A program made the position numbers and the translations under genes. The notes below the pieces were generated by a model that did not search any database, had not been told where the DNA came from, and saw nothing but the letters and a program-made list of their open reading frames with translations. This document shows, piece by piece, positions 1-9,127 of a stretch of 49,490 nucleotides of DNA (the first letter of the stretch is position 1; each line of letters opens with the position of its first letter). Source of the stretch: Vicinamibacterales bacterium (GTDB lineage: Bacteria > Acidobacteriota > Vicinamibacteria > Vicinamibacterales > UBA8438); contig CALLXD010000012.1 of assembly GCA_937766455.1 (NCBI GenBank), positions 1 to 49,490 on the forward strand, given 5' to 3'.

Positions 1-75
1 ACGGCGGCGCAACGAGACCACTACGAGGCCCTGGCGGCCATCGAGGAGGAGGCGGACACGCCCGCGCACGACTGA
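1..75 (+). CDS. C-terminal fragment of an unidentified protein
   Basis: The window opens inside a reading frame of 24 codons ending at TGA 73-75. The visible tail is acidic (Glu-Glu-Glu, then Asp-Thr-Pro-Ala-His-Asp). It ends 21 bases before the clpB ATG, so the two may be cotranscribed. Chaperone-linked genes such as an HspR-type regulator often precede clpB, but too little sequence is visible to name this one. Confidence 0.4.
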   Translation, partial: TAAQRDHYEALAAIEEEADTPAHD

Positions 76-96
76 CCCCTGAATAGGAGGCACGTG

Positions 97-2703
97 ATGA
101 ACTTGAAACGCTATACCGAGAAGGCGCAGGAAGCGGTCCTGGCGGCTCAGCAGCTGGCGGAGGGGTCGCATCATCCACAGATCGACCCCGAGCATCTTCT
201 GCACGCGCTGGTCGCTCAGGCCGACGGCGTGGTCCCCAGCGTGTTACGCCAAATGGGAGCCGACCCGACCCGACTCCTCAAGGAGATCGGCGTCGACCTC
301 AAGGCGCGTCCGCAGGCCCATGGTGGCTCCGAACCGGGGCTCTCGCCCCGGCTGCGCGCCGTAACCAGCGTCGCCGAAGATGAGGCAAAGCGGCTCAAGG
401 ACGACTTCACCAGCACCGAGCATCTGTTGCTCGCACTGACGCTCGAAGGGGATGGCGCGCCGAGCGCTCAGCTGCTCACCGGCCACGGCGTGACGACGGA
501 TCGTGTCTTCGAGGCCTTGTCGGCCGTTCGAGGTAGTCAGCGGGTGACCGACCAGCACCCTGAAGGCAAGTACGAAGCGCTGACACGATATGGTCGCGAG
601 CTCACCGAGATGGCGAAGGAGGACAAGCTTGATCCCGTCATCGGACGCGACGAGGAGATTCGCCGGGTGGTGCAGGTCTTGTCGCGACGGACCAAGAACA
701 ATCCGGTGCTCATCGGTGAGGCCGGGGTCGGCAAGACGGCGATTGTGGAGGGCCTGGCGCGACGCATCGCGCGAGGCGACGTGCCCGAGGGACTCAAGGA
801 CAAGCGCATCATCAGTCTCGATCTGGGCGCGCTGGTGGCGGGGGCGAAGTATCGCGGCGAGTTCGAGGAGCGCCTCAAGGCAGTGCTCCAGGAGATTGCG
901 GATTCATCGGGTCAGATCGTCCTCTTTATCGACGAGCTGCACACGGTGGTTGGGGCCGGGGCGGCCGAGGGCGCGATGGACGCGTCCAATTTGCTCAAGC
1001 CGATGCTGGCTCGCGGAGAGTTGCACACCATCGGTGCCACGACCCTGGACGAATACCGGAAACACATCGAGAAGGACGCGGCTCTCGAGCGACGGTTCCA
1101 GCCTGTTGTGGTGCCTGAGCCGAGCGTGGAGGACACCATCAGTGTGCTCCGCGGACTACGGGAGCGCTATGAGGTGCATCACGGCGTGAAGTTCAAAGAC
1201 GCCGCGCTGGTGGCCGCGGCGGTGCTCTCAGACCGGTATATTGCCGACCGATTTCTGCCGGACAAGGCGATCGACCTGATTGACGAGGCCGCGGCGAAGC
1301 TGCGGACGGAAATTGACTCGCTACCGGTGGAGCTTGACGAGGCGGAACGCCGAATCATGCAGCTTGAGATCGAGCGAGAGGCGCTGCGGAAAGAGAAGGA
1401 CACGGCATCTGTGGATCGGCTGACTCGGCTGGACCGCGAAGTGGCGGATCTGAAGGAGTCGCGCACCCGGCTCCAGGCGCAGTGGCAAGAGGAGAAAGCG
1501 GCCATTCAGGACGCCCGGAGTGTGACAGAGGAACTGGAGCAGGTGCGTCTCGGAATCGAGCGAGCCCAGCGTGAAGGTGATTACGCGACCGCGTCAGAGC
1601 TGCAATATGGTCGGCTTCCAGAGCTGGAACGGCGAGCGGAAGCCGAACCTGAGCCGCTACCTGGTGACGCGGGGCGGATGCTCAAAGAGCAGGTGGACGA
1701 GGAAGACATTGCGGAAGTTGTGAGCCGCTGGACTCGTATTCCTGTCTCGAGACTCGTCGAGGGAGAGATCGAGAAACTCCTCAAGATGGAGGAGCGGTTG
1801 CATGAGCGCGTCGTTGGCCAGGACGAGGCGATCGCCTCGGTCTCGAACGCGATCCGGCGCGCCCGTGCCGGTCTGCAGGACCCCGCCCGGCCGTTGGGTA
1901 GTTTTATCTTTCTCGGCCCGACCGGCGTGGGCAAGACGGAACTGGCTCGCGCGCTCGCGGCGTTTCTGTTTGACGATGACCGCGCGATGGTGCGGATCGA
2001 CATGACCGAGTACCAGGAGAAACACTCGGTGTCGCGCCTGGTCGGCGCCCCGCCCGGCTACGTGGGATACGAGGAGGCCGGACAGTTGACCGAGGTGGTC
2101 AGGCGCCGGCCGTATGCGGTCGTGTTGTTCGACGAGGTAGAGAAGGCACACCCGGATGTGCTGAACCTCATGCTCCAGGTGCTCGACGATGGTCAGTTGA
2201 CCGATGGGAAGGGTCGCACGGTTGATTTCAAACACACGGTCATCATCATGACCTCGAACCTGGGCAGTCAGTTCATTGCCGACCATGCGGACAGCACCGG
2301 TCGAGACCTGAGCGAGACCGTCCGCCAGCAGGTCACCGAGGCACTCCGGGCGCACTTCAAACCGGAGTTCTTGAATCGAATCGACGACATCATTTTCTTC
2401 CACGCGCTGGGACGCAGCCACATTCGGCGCATCATCGAGATTCAGATGCGGCTGCTGACGGCACGCCTCGCGGATCGGCACGTGGCGATCCAGCTCACTG
2501 ATGCGGCGGTGGATCTGCTGGCGGAGCATGGCTTCGACCCGGCGTACGGGGCGAGGCCGCTCAAACGCACGTTGCAGCGGTTCGTTCTGGACCAGCTGGC
2601 GACACGGATGCTCGGAGGAGAGCTGCCTGAAGGCGGCCAGGTCGCCGTAGACGCGAAGGGGGACGAACTGACGTTCGAGGTCGGACAGCCGGTGCCCGCC
2701 TAG
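97..2703 (+). CDS. clpB: ATP-dependent disaggregase ClpB
   Basis: This Hsp100 chaperone threads aggregated proteins through a hexameric ring, working with DnaK. About 868 residues is normal family length. In order it shows a Clp N domain (about 5-145), a first AAA+ module with Walker A GEAGVGKT near 208 and Walker B LFIDE near 278, the long charged coiled-coil middle domain (about 400-540) that separates ClpB from ClpA and ClpC, a second AAA+ module with Walker A GPTGVGKT near 608, and the C-terminal D2-small domain. A perfect AGGAGG at 85-90 lies 6 bases before ATG 97. A GTG at 94 is also open but would be only 3 bases from the ribosome site, so ATG 97 is preferred. No CIRCE or other heat-shock operator is visible in the short upstream stretch. 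Confidence 0.97.
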   Translation: MNLKRYTEKAQEAVLAAQQLAEGSHHPQIDPEHLLHALVAQADGVVPSVLRQMGADPTRLLKEIGVDLKARPQAHGGSEPGLSPRLRAVTSVAEDEAKRLKDDFTSTEHLLLALTLEGDGAPSAQLLTGHGVTTDRVFEALSAVRGSQRVTDQHPEGKYEALTRYGRELTEMAKEDKLDPVIGRDEEIRRVVQVLSRRTKNNPVLIGEAGVGKTAIVEGLARRIARGDVPEGLKDKRIISLDLGALVAGAKYRGEFEERLKAVLQEIADSSGQIVLFIDELHTVVGAGAAEGAMDASNLLKPMLARGELHTIGATTLDEYRKHIEKDAALERRFQPVVVPEPSVEDTISVLRGLRERYEVHHGVKFKDAALVAAAVLSDRYIADRFLPDKAIDLIDEAAAKLRTEIDSLPVELDEAERRIMQLEIEREALRKEKDTASVDRLTRLDREVADLKESRTRLQAQWQEEKAAIQDARSVTEELEQVRLGIERAQREGDYATASELQYGRLPELERRAEAEPEPLPGDAGRMLKEQVDEEDIAEVVSRWTRIPVSRLVEGEIEKLLKMEERLHERVVGQDEAIASVSNAIRRARAGLQDPARPLGSFIFLGPTGVGKTELARALAAFLFDDDRAMVRIDMTEYQEKHSVSRLVGAPPGYVGYEEAGQLTEVVRRRPYAVVLFDEVEKAHPDVLNLMLQVLDDGQLTDGKGRTVDFKHTVIIMTSNLGSQFIADHADSTGRDLSETVRQQVTEALRAHFKPEFLNRIDDIIFFHALGRSHIRRIIEIQMRLLTARLADRHVAIQLTDAAVDLLAEHGFDPAYGARPLKRTLQRFVLDQLATRMLGGELPEGGQVAVDAKGDELTFEVGQPVPA

Positions 2704-2740
2704 CCAGGGATCGGCAGAAGGACAGCTCGACGAGGAGCGT

Positions 2741-2944
2741 TTAGTCCGGTGCGGTGGCGGACGCGACGAACCCGGCGCCATTGTGCGCGCCGTCGCAGAA
2801 CGGCTTGTTTGCTGACGAGCCGCACCGGCATAGCGCGATTGTGGGCCCGTGGACGGGGTACGCCTTGCCTTGCGCGTCTACCAGCGTGACGTCAGCGCCG
2901 GTGACCAGCAGAGGGCCGTTCTTGCGCACTTTGATGACCGTCAT
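2741..2944 (-). CDS. CDGSH-type iron-sulfur protein
   Basis: A 67-residue protein carrying the CDGSH signature: two cysteines as CRC, a Ser-Ser, then PFCDGAH, the three-Cys one-His ligand set of mitoNEET-like 2Fe-2S domains. Such proteins are small redox or cluster-transfer proteins; the substrate is not predictable here. It starts 6 bases after the rho stop on the same strand and is probably the second gene of a rho operon. It converges with clpB, leaving 37 bases between stops with no terminator hairpin visible. Confidence 0.88.
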   Translation of the reverse strand: MTVIKVRKNGPLLVTGADVTLVDAQGKAYPVHGPTIALCRCGSSANKPFCDGAHNGAGFVASATAPD

Positions 2945-2950
2945 GTGGCG

Positions 2951-4507
2951 CTAGCCCATCTTCTGCATCGAGGCGAGGAAGTCCTGGTTCGACTTGGTCC
3001 TGCTCATCTTGTCGAGGAGCAGTTCCATCGCTTCGACGGCCGACAGCGGGTTCAGTACCTTGCGCAGGACCCAGACGCGGTTCAGATCCTCAGGTCCGAT
3101 GAGGAGTTCCTCCTTGCGGGTGCCGCTCTTCTGGATGTCGATGGCTGGAAAGACGCGCTTGTCGACCAGCTTGCGATCCAGGTGAATCTCCATGTTGCCC
3201 GTGCCCTTGAATTCTTCGAAAATCACGTCGTCCATGCGTGACCCGGTGTCGACCAGCGCGGTCGCCATGATGGTCAGCGAGCCGCCCTCTTCGATGTTGC
3301 GCGCCGCGCCAAAGAACCGCTTCGGCTTCTGCAGCGCGTTCGAGTCGAGACCGCCGGACAGCACCTTGCCGGACGGTGGGATGACGGTGTTGTAGGCACG
3401 CGCCAAACGTGTGACGGAGTCAAGCAGGATGAAGACGTCTTTCTTGTGTTCAACCAGGCGCTTCGCCTTCTCGATCACCATCTCGGCGACCTGTACGTGC
3501 CGCTGAGCCGGCTCGTCGAAGGTCGATGAAATGACCTCCCCGTCGACGGACCGTTGCATGTCGGTGACCTCTTCCGGCCGCTCGTCGATCAACAGCACGA
3601 TGAGATATACATCGGGGTGATTCGCGGCGATGGACTGCGCGATGGACTGCAACAGCATGGTCTTGCCGGTTCGCGGAGCAGCCACGATCAGCCCGCGCTG
3701 TCCTTTGCCGATCGGGGTCATCAAATCCATGACCCGACCCGACAGGTTGGACGGCGACGTTTCCAGACTCACCGGCTCTTCTGGATAGAGCGGGGTCAGG
3801 TTCTCAAAGAAAATCTTGTCTCGAGCCTGCTCCGGAGACTCGAAGTTGACCGCCTCCACCTTGATCAGGGCAAAGTACCGCTCCCCTTCCTTGGGAGGGC
3901 GAATCTGTCCCGACACGGTGTCGCCGGTCTGCAGGTCGAATTTGCGAATCTGCGAGGGCGAGACATAGATGTCATCCGGCCCCGGGAGGTAGTTGTAGTC
4001 GGGGGCGCGGAGGAAGCCGAAGCCGTCCGGCAGCACTTCAAGCACGCCCTCCGAAAAAATAAACCCGCTCTGCTCCGTCTGCGCCTTCAGGATTTGAAAA
4101 ATCAGCTCCTGCTTGCGCATGCCTGTCGCGCCCGCCACGGTCAGGTCCTTGGCGATCTGCGTCAGCTTGGCGATGTTCATGTCCTTGAGCTCGCCAATGT
4201 TCAGCCCTCCACCGGAACCCCGTCGATGCGACTTGGACTTCGGCGCGGGGGGAGGGGGCTCCGCTGGGGCGTTGGCCTGCTCCGCCGGCTGCGCTTCAGC
4301 CTTTGGCGCTGGGGGATCGGCCTTCGGCGCTGGGCGATCAGCCTTCGGCGCTGGGGGATGAGCCTTCGGCGCTGGAGGATCAGCCTTCACAGGGGCTGGC
4401 GCATCCGCCTCCGGCGCCGGCTTCGCGTCAGGGGTCGTCGCCTCAGCGCTGGCGACGGCGGTATCGGCGGGTGGGCGCGCTGGTGTGCGCTTTTGGTTCG
4501 TTGGCAT
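2951..4507 (-). CDS. rho: transcription termination factor Rho
   Basis: Rho is a hexameric RNA-dependent helicase that ends transcription. From ATG 4507 it is 518 residues, longer than the usual 420 or so. A Pro/Ala/Lys-rich extension of about 100 residues precedes the Rho N domain ([14 protein letters not shown]), the cold-shock-like primary RNA site (GFGFLR) and the RecA-like ATPase with Walker A APRTGKT near 276, [10 protein letters not shown], the Q-loop region and C-terminal [11 protein letters not shown]. An in-frame GTG at 4621 is open, but it lies inside a consensus promoter (4611-4640), so the ATG downstream is chosen. No Shine-Dalgarno sequence is seen before it. Confidence 0.96.
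   Translation of the reverse strand: MPTNQKRTPARPPADTAVASAEATTPDAKPAPEADAPAPVKADPPAPKAHPPAPKADRPAPKADPPAPKAEAQPAEQANAPAEPPPPAPKSKSHRRGSGGGLNIGELKDMNIAKLTQIAKDLTVAGATGMRKQELIFQILKAQTEQSGFIFSEGVLEVLPDGFGFLRAPDYNYLPGPDDIYVSPSQIRKFDLQTGDTVSGQIRPPKEGERYFALIKVEAVNFESPEQARDKIFFENLTPLYPEEPVSLETSPSNLSGRVMDLMTPIGKGQRGLIVAAPRTGKTMLLQSIAQSIAANHPDVYLIVLLIDERPEEVTDMQRSVDGEVISSTFDEPAQRHVQVAEMVIEKAKRLVEHKKDVFILLDSVTRLARAYNTVIPPSGKVLSGGLDSNALQKPKRFFGAARNIEEGGSLTIMATALVDTGSRMDDVIFEEFKGTGNMEIHLDRKLVDKRVFPAIDIQKSGTRKEELLIGPEDLNRVWVLRKVLNPLSAVEAMELLLDKMSRTKSNQDFLASMQKMG
4299..4382 (-). repeat. four tandem 21-bp units inside rho
   Basis: Four consecutive 21-bp units (4299-4319, 4320-4340, 4341-4361, 4362-4382) differ at only a few bases. 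Each encodes seven residues of the type Pro-Pro-Ala-Pro-Lys-Ala-Asp/His in the N-terminal extension of Rho. Such arrays can change copy number by slippage without breaking the frame. The segment is predicted to be disordered and basic. Confidence 0.9.
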
Positions 4508-4610
4508 AAAAGAGGTCCGGCTAGGGGGTTGAAGGTCTGGGAGGCTGTGTGTGCCCGGCTGGTGCGCCGAGTCGCAGCCCAAATCAGAGAGGAATGTACT
4601 AACGGCGAAG

Positions 4611-4640
4611 AGTATAGACACGCGTCAGACGACGTGTCAA
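4611..4640 (-). promoter_or_regulatory. sigma-70 type promoter of rho
   Basis: On the reverse strand TTGACA (4635-4640) and TATACT (4611-4616) are separated by 18 bases. Transcription should start near 4604, giving a leader of nearly 100 nt before ATG 4507. Rho genes often have long autoregulated leaders, but I see no hairpin with a U-run here. Confidence 0.75.
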
Positions 4641-4668
4641 CCCGCGTTCGGGTCGGACCGATGCGTCA

Positions 4669-5040
4669 CTAATAGGAAGCTGGGCTTTCACCGATGCCCA
4701 CGATACTGCACTCGAGGATGGGGTGAAGACCAAGTTCGCGGGCGCGCGCCACGACCGCCGTTTCGTCGGCCCCTGGATTCAACCAGACCTCCTCGATGCC
4801 CTTGGTTGCGATCTCCGTCATCACGTCAGGTCCGATGTGTGGCTGCACGTAGACGGTGGCAATCTGGATCGGTCCGGGGACATCCAGTACAGACGCGTAC
4901 GCAGTCAGGCCCTCAATCTCTCCTTCGCGGGGGTTGATTGGAATCACGGCATACCCCTGATTGCGGAACGCCCTGACCGCCTTGTTCCCAAATTTACGTC
5001 GATCACGAGACGCGCCCACGACTGCTACCACCCGTGCCAT
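4669..5040 (-). CDS. CoA-binding domain protein (YccU-like)
   Basis: A single Rossmann-like CoA_binding_2 domain of 123 residues. It shows VVAVVGASRDRRKFGNKA at the N-terminus, PINPRE near 38 and EVWLNPGA near 87, as in YccU-type proteins. These resemble the CoA-binding part of succinyl-CoA synthetase; their role is poorly defined. The start at ATG 5040 matches the family N-terminus. A longer open frame upstream overlaps the divergent gene and is rejected. A TATACT box ends 7 bases before the ATG, so the mRNA may be leaderless. Confidence 0.88.
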   Translation of the reverse strand: MARVVAVVGASRDRRKFGNKAVRAFRNQGYAVIPINPREGEIEGLTAYASVLDVPGPIQIATVYVQPHIGPDVMTEIATKGIEEVWLNPGADETAVVARARELGLHPILECSIVGIGESPASY

Positions 5041-5046
5041 CACCGC

Positions 5047-5052
5047 AGTATA
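5047..5052 (-). promoter_or_regulatory. -10 box for a probable leaderless start
   Basis: TATACT on the reverse strand occupies -12 to -7 relative to ATG 5040, placing the expected transcription start on the ATG. No good -35 hexamer is seen. Confidence 0.55.
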
Positions 5053-5087
5053 TCTCCGTTGAGCGAGGCTTTCGGCGGCCCACTGTA

Positions 5088-5093
5088 TACAAT
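5088..5093 (+). promoter_or_regulatory. -10 box for a probable leaderless start
   Basis: TACAAT occupies -12 to -7 relative to GTG 5100, the same geometry as the divergent gene. No ribosome site precedes that GTG. An overlapping TATACA reads two bases earlier. The -35 region is poor. Confidence 0.5.
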
Positions 5094-5099
5094 CGGTCG

Positions 5100-6839
5100 G
5101 TGCTCCGATCGCGTCTCGTGCTGCTCGTCGTGTTGTGCGGACTGACCTTCTTCGTGGGGCTGGGTCGGCCCGCGGTGATGGACTCGGACGAGGCGTTCTA
5201 CGCCGAGGCCGCCCGCGAGATGGTGTCGAGCGGCGACTGGCTGACCCCGCACTACAACTACGAGTATCGGTTTGAGAAGCCGGTCTTGTATTACTGGCTG
5301 GCGTCGCTTGCCTACCTGGTGGTGGGGGTCGGTGAGGGGGCCGCCCGGTTTCCTTCCGCGTTGGCGGGCCTTGTATTGGTCTTGACGACCTTCGCCGCCG
5401 CCCGCCGCTGGTATGACGACACAACCGGCCTGCTCGCGGGGGCGATCACCGCGACAAGCTTCGGGTATGTAGCCGTGGCGCGACAGGCCCTGCCAGACCT
5501 TGCGCTGGCCGCGCTCATGACCCTGGCCACCTGGACCGCTCTCGAAGCGCTGGTCGTGCCGCGGCCTGCCGCTGAAGACCGCATCCGTCGCTGGTGGCTA
5601 CTGGCCTCCGGCGCCGCGCTCGGTGCCGCCTTCTTGACCAAGGGGCCCGTGGGCGTCGCCCTGCCGGCAGCCGTCGTCGGCCCCCTCGCGCTGCGCCGTC
5701 TCTGGGTGGGCGGGCCAGGTGAGCTGAGCGCGTCCACCGGTACCCGTGTCCGTCGCCTTGCCGCCAACGTGGCCATACTCGCGATCGTCTGCGTGCTGGT
5801 GGCGGCACCGTGGTTCGCCGCGATGACGTCGGAGCACGGCGTGGCCTACCTGGATCGGTTCTTCGTTGGCGAGAACCTGGAGCGTTTCGCCACCGACCGA
5901 TACAACGCCGCGCGGCCACTCTGGTACTACGTGCCAATCGTCCTCGGCGGGCTGCTCCCGTGGTCTCCGTTGATGGTGCTGTGGGGCCGGCCGGTCCTGG
6001 GCGTCGTCCAGCGGGTGCGTCGAATTCAGCCGGTCGAACTGTGGCTCCTCGTGTGGGCGGCGGCGCCATTGTTGTTTTTCTCCGTGTCCATCGGCAAGCA
6101 GCCTCGCTACGTACTCGCGGTGCTTCCGCCTCTCGCCATGTTGCTGGCTCGGGCGATCGCGCGCCGCCTCCGGCTCGACGCGCCCACCGTGCCCGTCCGC
6201 ACGGATCGGCTGGTGGGAGCAGCCGGCGTGCTGTCTGGCCTCGTGCTCTGCACGTTCGGCATTCTGGTCTACCGTGCGCAGATCTTGCTTCAGGGGGTCT
6301 CGACGGGCGCCGTGCTGGGCGCCGTTGGCGGGTTGATGGCGTCGGGCGGCCTCGTCGCGCTGGTGGCCGTCTCACGGCGTCAGCACCGGTTGCCACAGGC
6401 GCTCGTTGTTGCCGCGGTGGTCTCCACGCTGTCAGTGCAGTATGTGGTGCTATCGCGGCCTGGCCCGGAGCCGGTGCAGGTCATGGCCGACCTGGTGCGA
6501 ACTGCCGCCCCGTCACCCCACGCGTATGGACGATACGGGGTGTTCGTCCGCAATCTGGTGTTCTATCTGGAGCGACCGCATGTCGACCTGTCTTCGGTGG
6601 AGCAGGTCGTCGTATTCCTCCAGTCGAACGAGCCAGTTCTCGCCGTGGTGGCGGAAACGAACCTGGAGCCGGTGAGAGCGGCGGGCGTGGTGTTCCACGA
6701 GGTCGGTCGCGTGTCGTACCTCAACACCGGCAACCTCAGATTGAGCACCCTGTTGTGGCCCGATCCCACGGTACACCTGCAGACGATCGTGCTCGTCAGC
6801 AATCGGTCGCCCGAAGAGCGTCGGGTGGCCGCACAGTGA
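5100..6839 (+). CDS. GT-C family membrane glycosyltransferase (ArnT/PMT-like)
   Basis: An integral membrane protein of 579 residues with about 11-13 hydrophobic segments. The first periplasmic loop, right after segment 1, has the acidic catalytic-type motif DSDEAFYAEAAREM near residue 27, followed by GDWLTPHYNYEYRFEKPVLY, the arrangement of PMT_2/GT83 enzymes that move sugars from polyprenyl-phosphate carriers (ArnT adds L-Ara4N to lipid A). The real acceptor is unknown. GTG 5100 is chosen because it keeps transmembrane segment 1; an ATG at 5034 would overlap the divergent gene and the promoter. It converges with the aminotransferase, with 27 bases between stops. Confidence 0.85.
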   Translation: MLRSRLVLLVVLCGLTFFVGLGRPAVMDSDEAFYAEAAREMVSSGDWLTPHYNYEYRFEKPVLYYWLASLAYLVVGVGEGAARFPSALAGLVLVLTTFAAARRWYDDTTGLLAGAITATSFGYVAVARQALPDLALAALMTLATWTALEALVVPRPAAEDRIRRWWLLASGAALGAAFLTKGPVGVALPAAVVGPLALRRLWVGGPGELSASTGTRVRRLAANVAILAIVCVLVAAPWFAAMTSEHGVAYLDRFFVGENLERFATDRYNAARPLWYYVPIVLGGLLPWSPLMVLWGRPVLGVVQRVRRIQPVELWLLVWAAAPLLFFSVSIGKQPRYVLAVLPPLAMLLARAIARRLRLDAPTVPVRTDRLVGAAGVLSGLVLCTFGILVYRAQILLQGVSTGAVLGAVGGLMASGGLVALVAVSRRQHRLPQALVVAAVVSTLSVQYVVLSRPGPEPVQVMADLVRTAAPSPHAYGRYGVFVRNLVFYLERPHVDLSSVEQVVVFLQSNEPVLAVVAETNLEPVRAAGVVFHEVGRVSYLNTGNLRLSTLLWPDPTVHLQTIVLVSNRSPEERRVAAQ

Positions 6840-6866
6840 CCCGACGGGCAGGGCCGTGAGCCTGGC

Positions 6867-8051
6867 CTACGAGAGGTATCGCTGGATGCGGGCCCACGCC
6901 TCGTGAAGCTGTTCCATAGACGCGGCATAGGACATACGGAGAAATCCTGGGGCGTCGAAGGCTTCCCCAGGCGTCACCGCGACATGGGCGTCGTTCAACA
7001 GCGCCAGCGCGAGGTCAGACGATGTCCGTGGCCCCTCCGGTGACAGGAGCGCCGACACATCTGGGAAAACGTAAAACGCGCCCGCCGGACGGGTAATCTT
7101 GAACCGGTCGTCGGCGGTGATCCACCCGACCAGTGCATCCCGGCGGGTTCGATATTCGTCTCGCATGAGGTCGACACACGTCTGCGGACCGGTGAGGGCC
7201 GCGAGAGCGGCATGTTGCGTGATCGAGGTCGCATGGGACGTCGAGTGGCTCTGCACCGCGTTGCAGGCTGCTGCGATGGCAGGCGGCGCGAGGATCCACC
7301 CGCATCGCCACCCCGTCATCGCGTAGCTCTTGGAGGCGGAGCCGACGAGAACCGTTTGCCCGGGGACGCGTGACGCGAGCACGCCAGGCAGGTTGTGCGG
7401 GGTCTCGTCGTACAGCAGCTGCTCGTAGCAGAGGTCGAGAATGAGCCAAATGTGGCGACCGGCCACGCCCTCTGCCAGTCGGCTCAACTCGGACTCGCGC
7501 ATGATGGCCCCGGTCGGGTTGCCGGGACTGTTCAGCACGATGCCTCGCGTGCGGGGGGTGATGGCCTCCAGGATCGAGTCGGCCCGTACGTCGAATCCCT
7601 CCTCCGCCGCCGTACGGACCCGGACCGCGTCGGCACCCGCGAGGTGAATCTGCTCGACGATGGACGGCCATCCAGGCACGTGGGTGATGACCTCGTCGCC
7701 TTGACCGAACAGCGCCATGGCCACGTTGGAGAGACCCTGCTTGCCACCGGAGGTCACGACGATATGGGCGGGTGTGCATTCGATCCCATACCGACCTCGG
7801 TAGTGCGCGGCGATGGCCTCTCGCAGCGGTGCGATCCCGGGTCCAGCGGTATATTTCGTGTGGCCGGCCGCGATCGCCTCCACCGCGGCCGCGTTCACGT
7901 GCTCGGGCGTCGGAAAGTCCGGCTCGCCGGCGCCGAGATCGATGATGTCTACACCCTGTCGCCGGAGTGCTTCCACCGCAAGGAGGACCTGTTGCGTCTG
8001 CGACGCGGACACACGATCAAGCCGCCGGGCGAGCGAGAGGGGCTCAGGCAC
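6867..8051 (-). CDS. PLP-dependent class I/II aminotransferase (AspC family)
   Basis: A fold-type I aminotransferase of 394 residues, the usual length for the aspartate aminotransferase I-beta group. It shows LGAGEPDFPTPEHV near 38, KYTAGPGI near 65, NSPGNPTG near 170, and SASKSYAMTGWRCGW near 232 with the PLP-binding lysine, plus a C-terminal arginine in FLRMSYA. Substrate may be aspartate, or an aromatic or branched-chain amino acid; sequence alone does not decide. The GTG start overlaps the coaD stop by 8 bases. It is the last gene of the operon. Confidence 0.92.
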   Translation of the reverse strand: MPEPLSLARRLDRVSASQTQQVLLAVEALRRQGVDIIDLGAGEPDFPTPEHVNAAAVEAIAAGHTKYTAGPGIAPLREAIAAHYRGRYGIECTPAHIVVTSGGKQGLSNVAMALFGQGDEVITHVPGWPSIVEQIHLAGADAVRVRTAAEEGFDVRADSILEAITPRTRGIVLNSPGNPTGAIMRESELSRLAEGVAGRHIWLILDLCYEQLLYDETPHNLPGVLASRVPGQTVLVGSASKSYAMTGWRCGWILAPPAIAAACNAVQSHSTSHATSITQHAALAALTGPQTCVDLMRDEYRTRRDALVGWITADDRFKITRPAGAFYVFPDVSALLSPEGPRTSSDLALALLNDAHVAVTPGEAFDAPGFLRMSYAASMEQLHEAWARIQRYLS

Positions 8052-8556
8052 GTTGCGTCCCTGGGGCCGCCTGCTGCTCAGCGAGTTGCGTCTCCACCAG
8101 GGCCGGTACCAGGCCGGTCACAGACCCGCCGAGTGCGAAGATTTCCTTGACGAGTCGTGAACTGACGTAGGTGTAGGACTCGGCCGGCATCATGAACACC
8201 GTCTCAATCGAGGAACTCAGGTGGCGGTTCATCAGCGCCATTTGCATTTCGAATTCGAAATCCGAGATGGCCCGGAGTCCGCGGACGATGACATCTGCCT
8301 GACGTCGTTCGGCGTACTCCACCAACAAGCCCTGGAATGAGTCGACCTCGACCCCCGGCTGGTCGCTGAAGACCTCGCGAGTCATTTCCATTCGCTCGTT
8401 CACCGTGAACAACGGAGACTTGTCGGGGTTCACCAGGATGGCCACGATGATCCGGTCGAAGATGGCGGCGCCCCGTTGAATGATGTCCACGTGGCCGTTT
8501 GTGAGCGGATCGAAGGTTCCCGGGTACACGGCCACCCGACCGGCGCTGCTTGCCAT
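8044..8556 (-). CDS. coaD: phosphopantetheine adenylyltransferase CoaD
   Basis: CoaD makes dephospho-CoA from 4'-phosphopantetheine and ATP, the fourth step from pantothenate to CoA. At 170 residues it has normal length. The nucleotidyltransferase motif PGTFDPLTNGHVDII (TNGH form of HxGH) is at 12-26, with RGLRAISDFEFEMQMALMNR near 92 and ESYTYVSSRLVKEI near 126. It starts 6 bases after rsmD, the common rsmD-coaD pairing in bacteria. Confidence 0.97.
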   Translation of the reverse strand: MASSAGRVAVYPGTFDPLTNGHVDIIQRGAAIFDRIIVAILVNPDKSPLFTVNERMEMTREVFSDQPGVEVDSFQGLLVEYAERRQADVIVRGLRAISDFEFEMQMALMNRHLSSSIETVFMMPAESYTYVSSRLVKEIFALGGSVTGLVPALVETQLAEQQAAPGTQRA

Positions 8557-8562
8557 GCTGTG

Positions 8563-9120
8563 TTACTCCGTGAATGCGGTCGAATCGTCGACAGGACCGA
8601 AGAATTCGAGCACGCTGTCTCCCGCTCTGATCTGTCGTAGTGACTCTAGGTCGGAGACGACTACCGTGTCCGCGCGACGCGACCGTTCCAGTACCAGGAG
8701 CCCTCCCGGCGCCAGTCGTGTCGCGGCTGCCGAGAGTATGGCATCGATGTCCGGAGCGTCATAGGGCGGATCGAGCAAGATTAGGTCATACGGCATCGTG
8801 TCGCGGCCGAGGTCCTGGGGCAGCTCGCCGCGGCGAATGGTGCACCGGTCTAACAGTTCACAATGCACGACGTTGCGTCGGATCAAGGCCACCGCTCGGG
8901 CATCGCGCTCCACGAACTCGACGTGGTCCGCTCCGCGACTCAGCGCCTCGATGCCCACCGCACCGGTCCCTGCGCACCCGTCGAGGACGCGGACGCCGCG
9001 GATTCGGCTGCCCAGGACGTCGAACAGAGTGCCTCGCAGTCGGTCAGACGTTGGGCGAAGGCCGGGCCAGTCTGGAGAAAACAGCCGACGACGCTTCGCG
9101 GAGCCGGCGATGATGCGCAT
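8563..9120 (-). CDS. rsmD: 16S rRNA (guanine966-N2)-methyltransferase RsmD
   Basis: A SAM-dependent methyltransferase acting on G966 of 16S rRNA in the 30S subunit. From ATG 9120 it is 185 residues and begins MRIIAGSAKRR, the family N-terminus. It shows RPTSDRLRGTLFDVL, the SAM loop LDGCAGTGAVGIEALSRGA near 47 and the catalytic LLDPPY near 122. The frame is open 30 codons further upstream, but that segment runs back into recG and lacks family similarity. The start lies 7 bases after the recG stop. Confidence 0.95.
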   Translation of the reverse strand: MRIIAGSAKRRRLFSPDWPGLRPTSDRLRGTLFDVLGSRIRGVRVLDGCAGTGAVGIEALSRGADHVEFVERDARAVALIRRNVVHCELLDRCTIRRGELPQDLGRDTMPYDLILLDPPYDAPDIDAILSAAATRLAPGGLLVLERSRRADTVVVSDLESLRQIRAGDSVLEFFGPVDDSTAFTE

Positions 9121-9127
9121 GTCAGGC

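Noticed and set aside
1657..2781. Long antisense frame of 374 codons over clpB (and similar ones over rnj and ftsK)
   Set aside because: Typical high-GC shadow frames: Arg/His/Gln-rich, no family motifs, fully inside well-supported genes.
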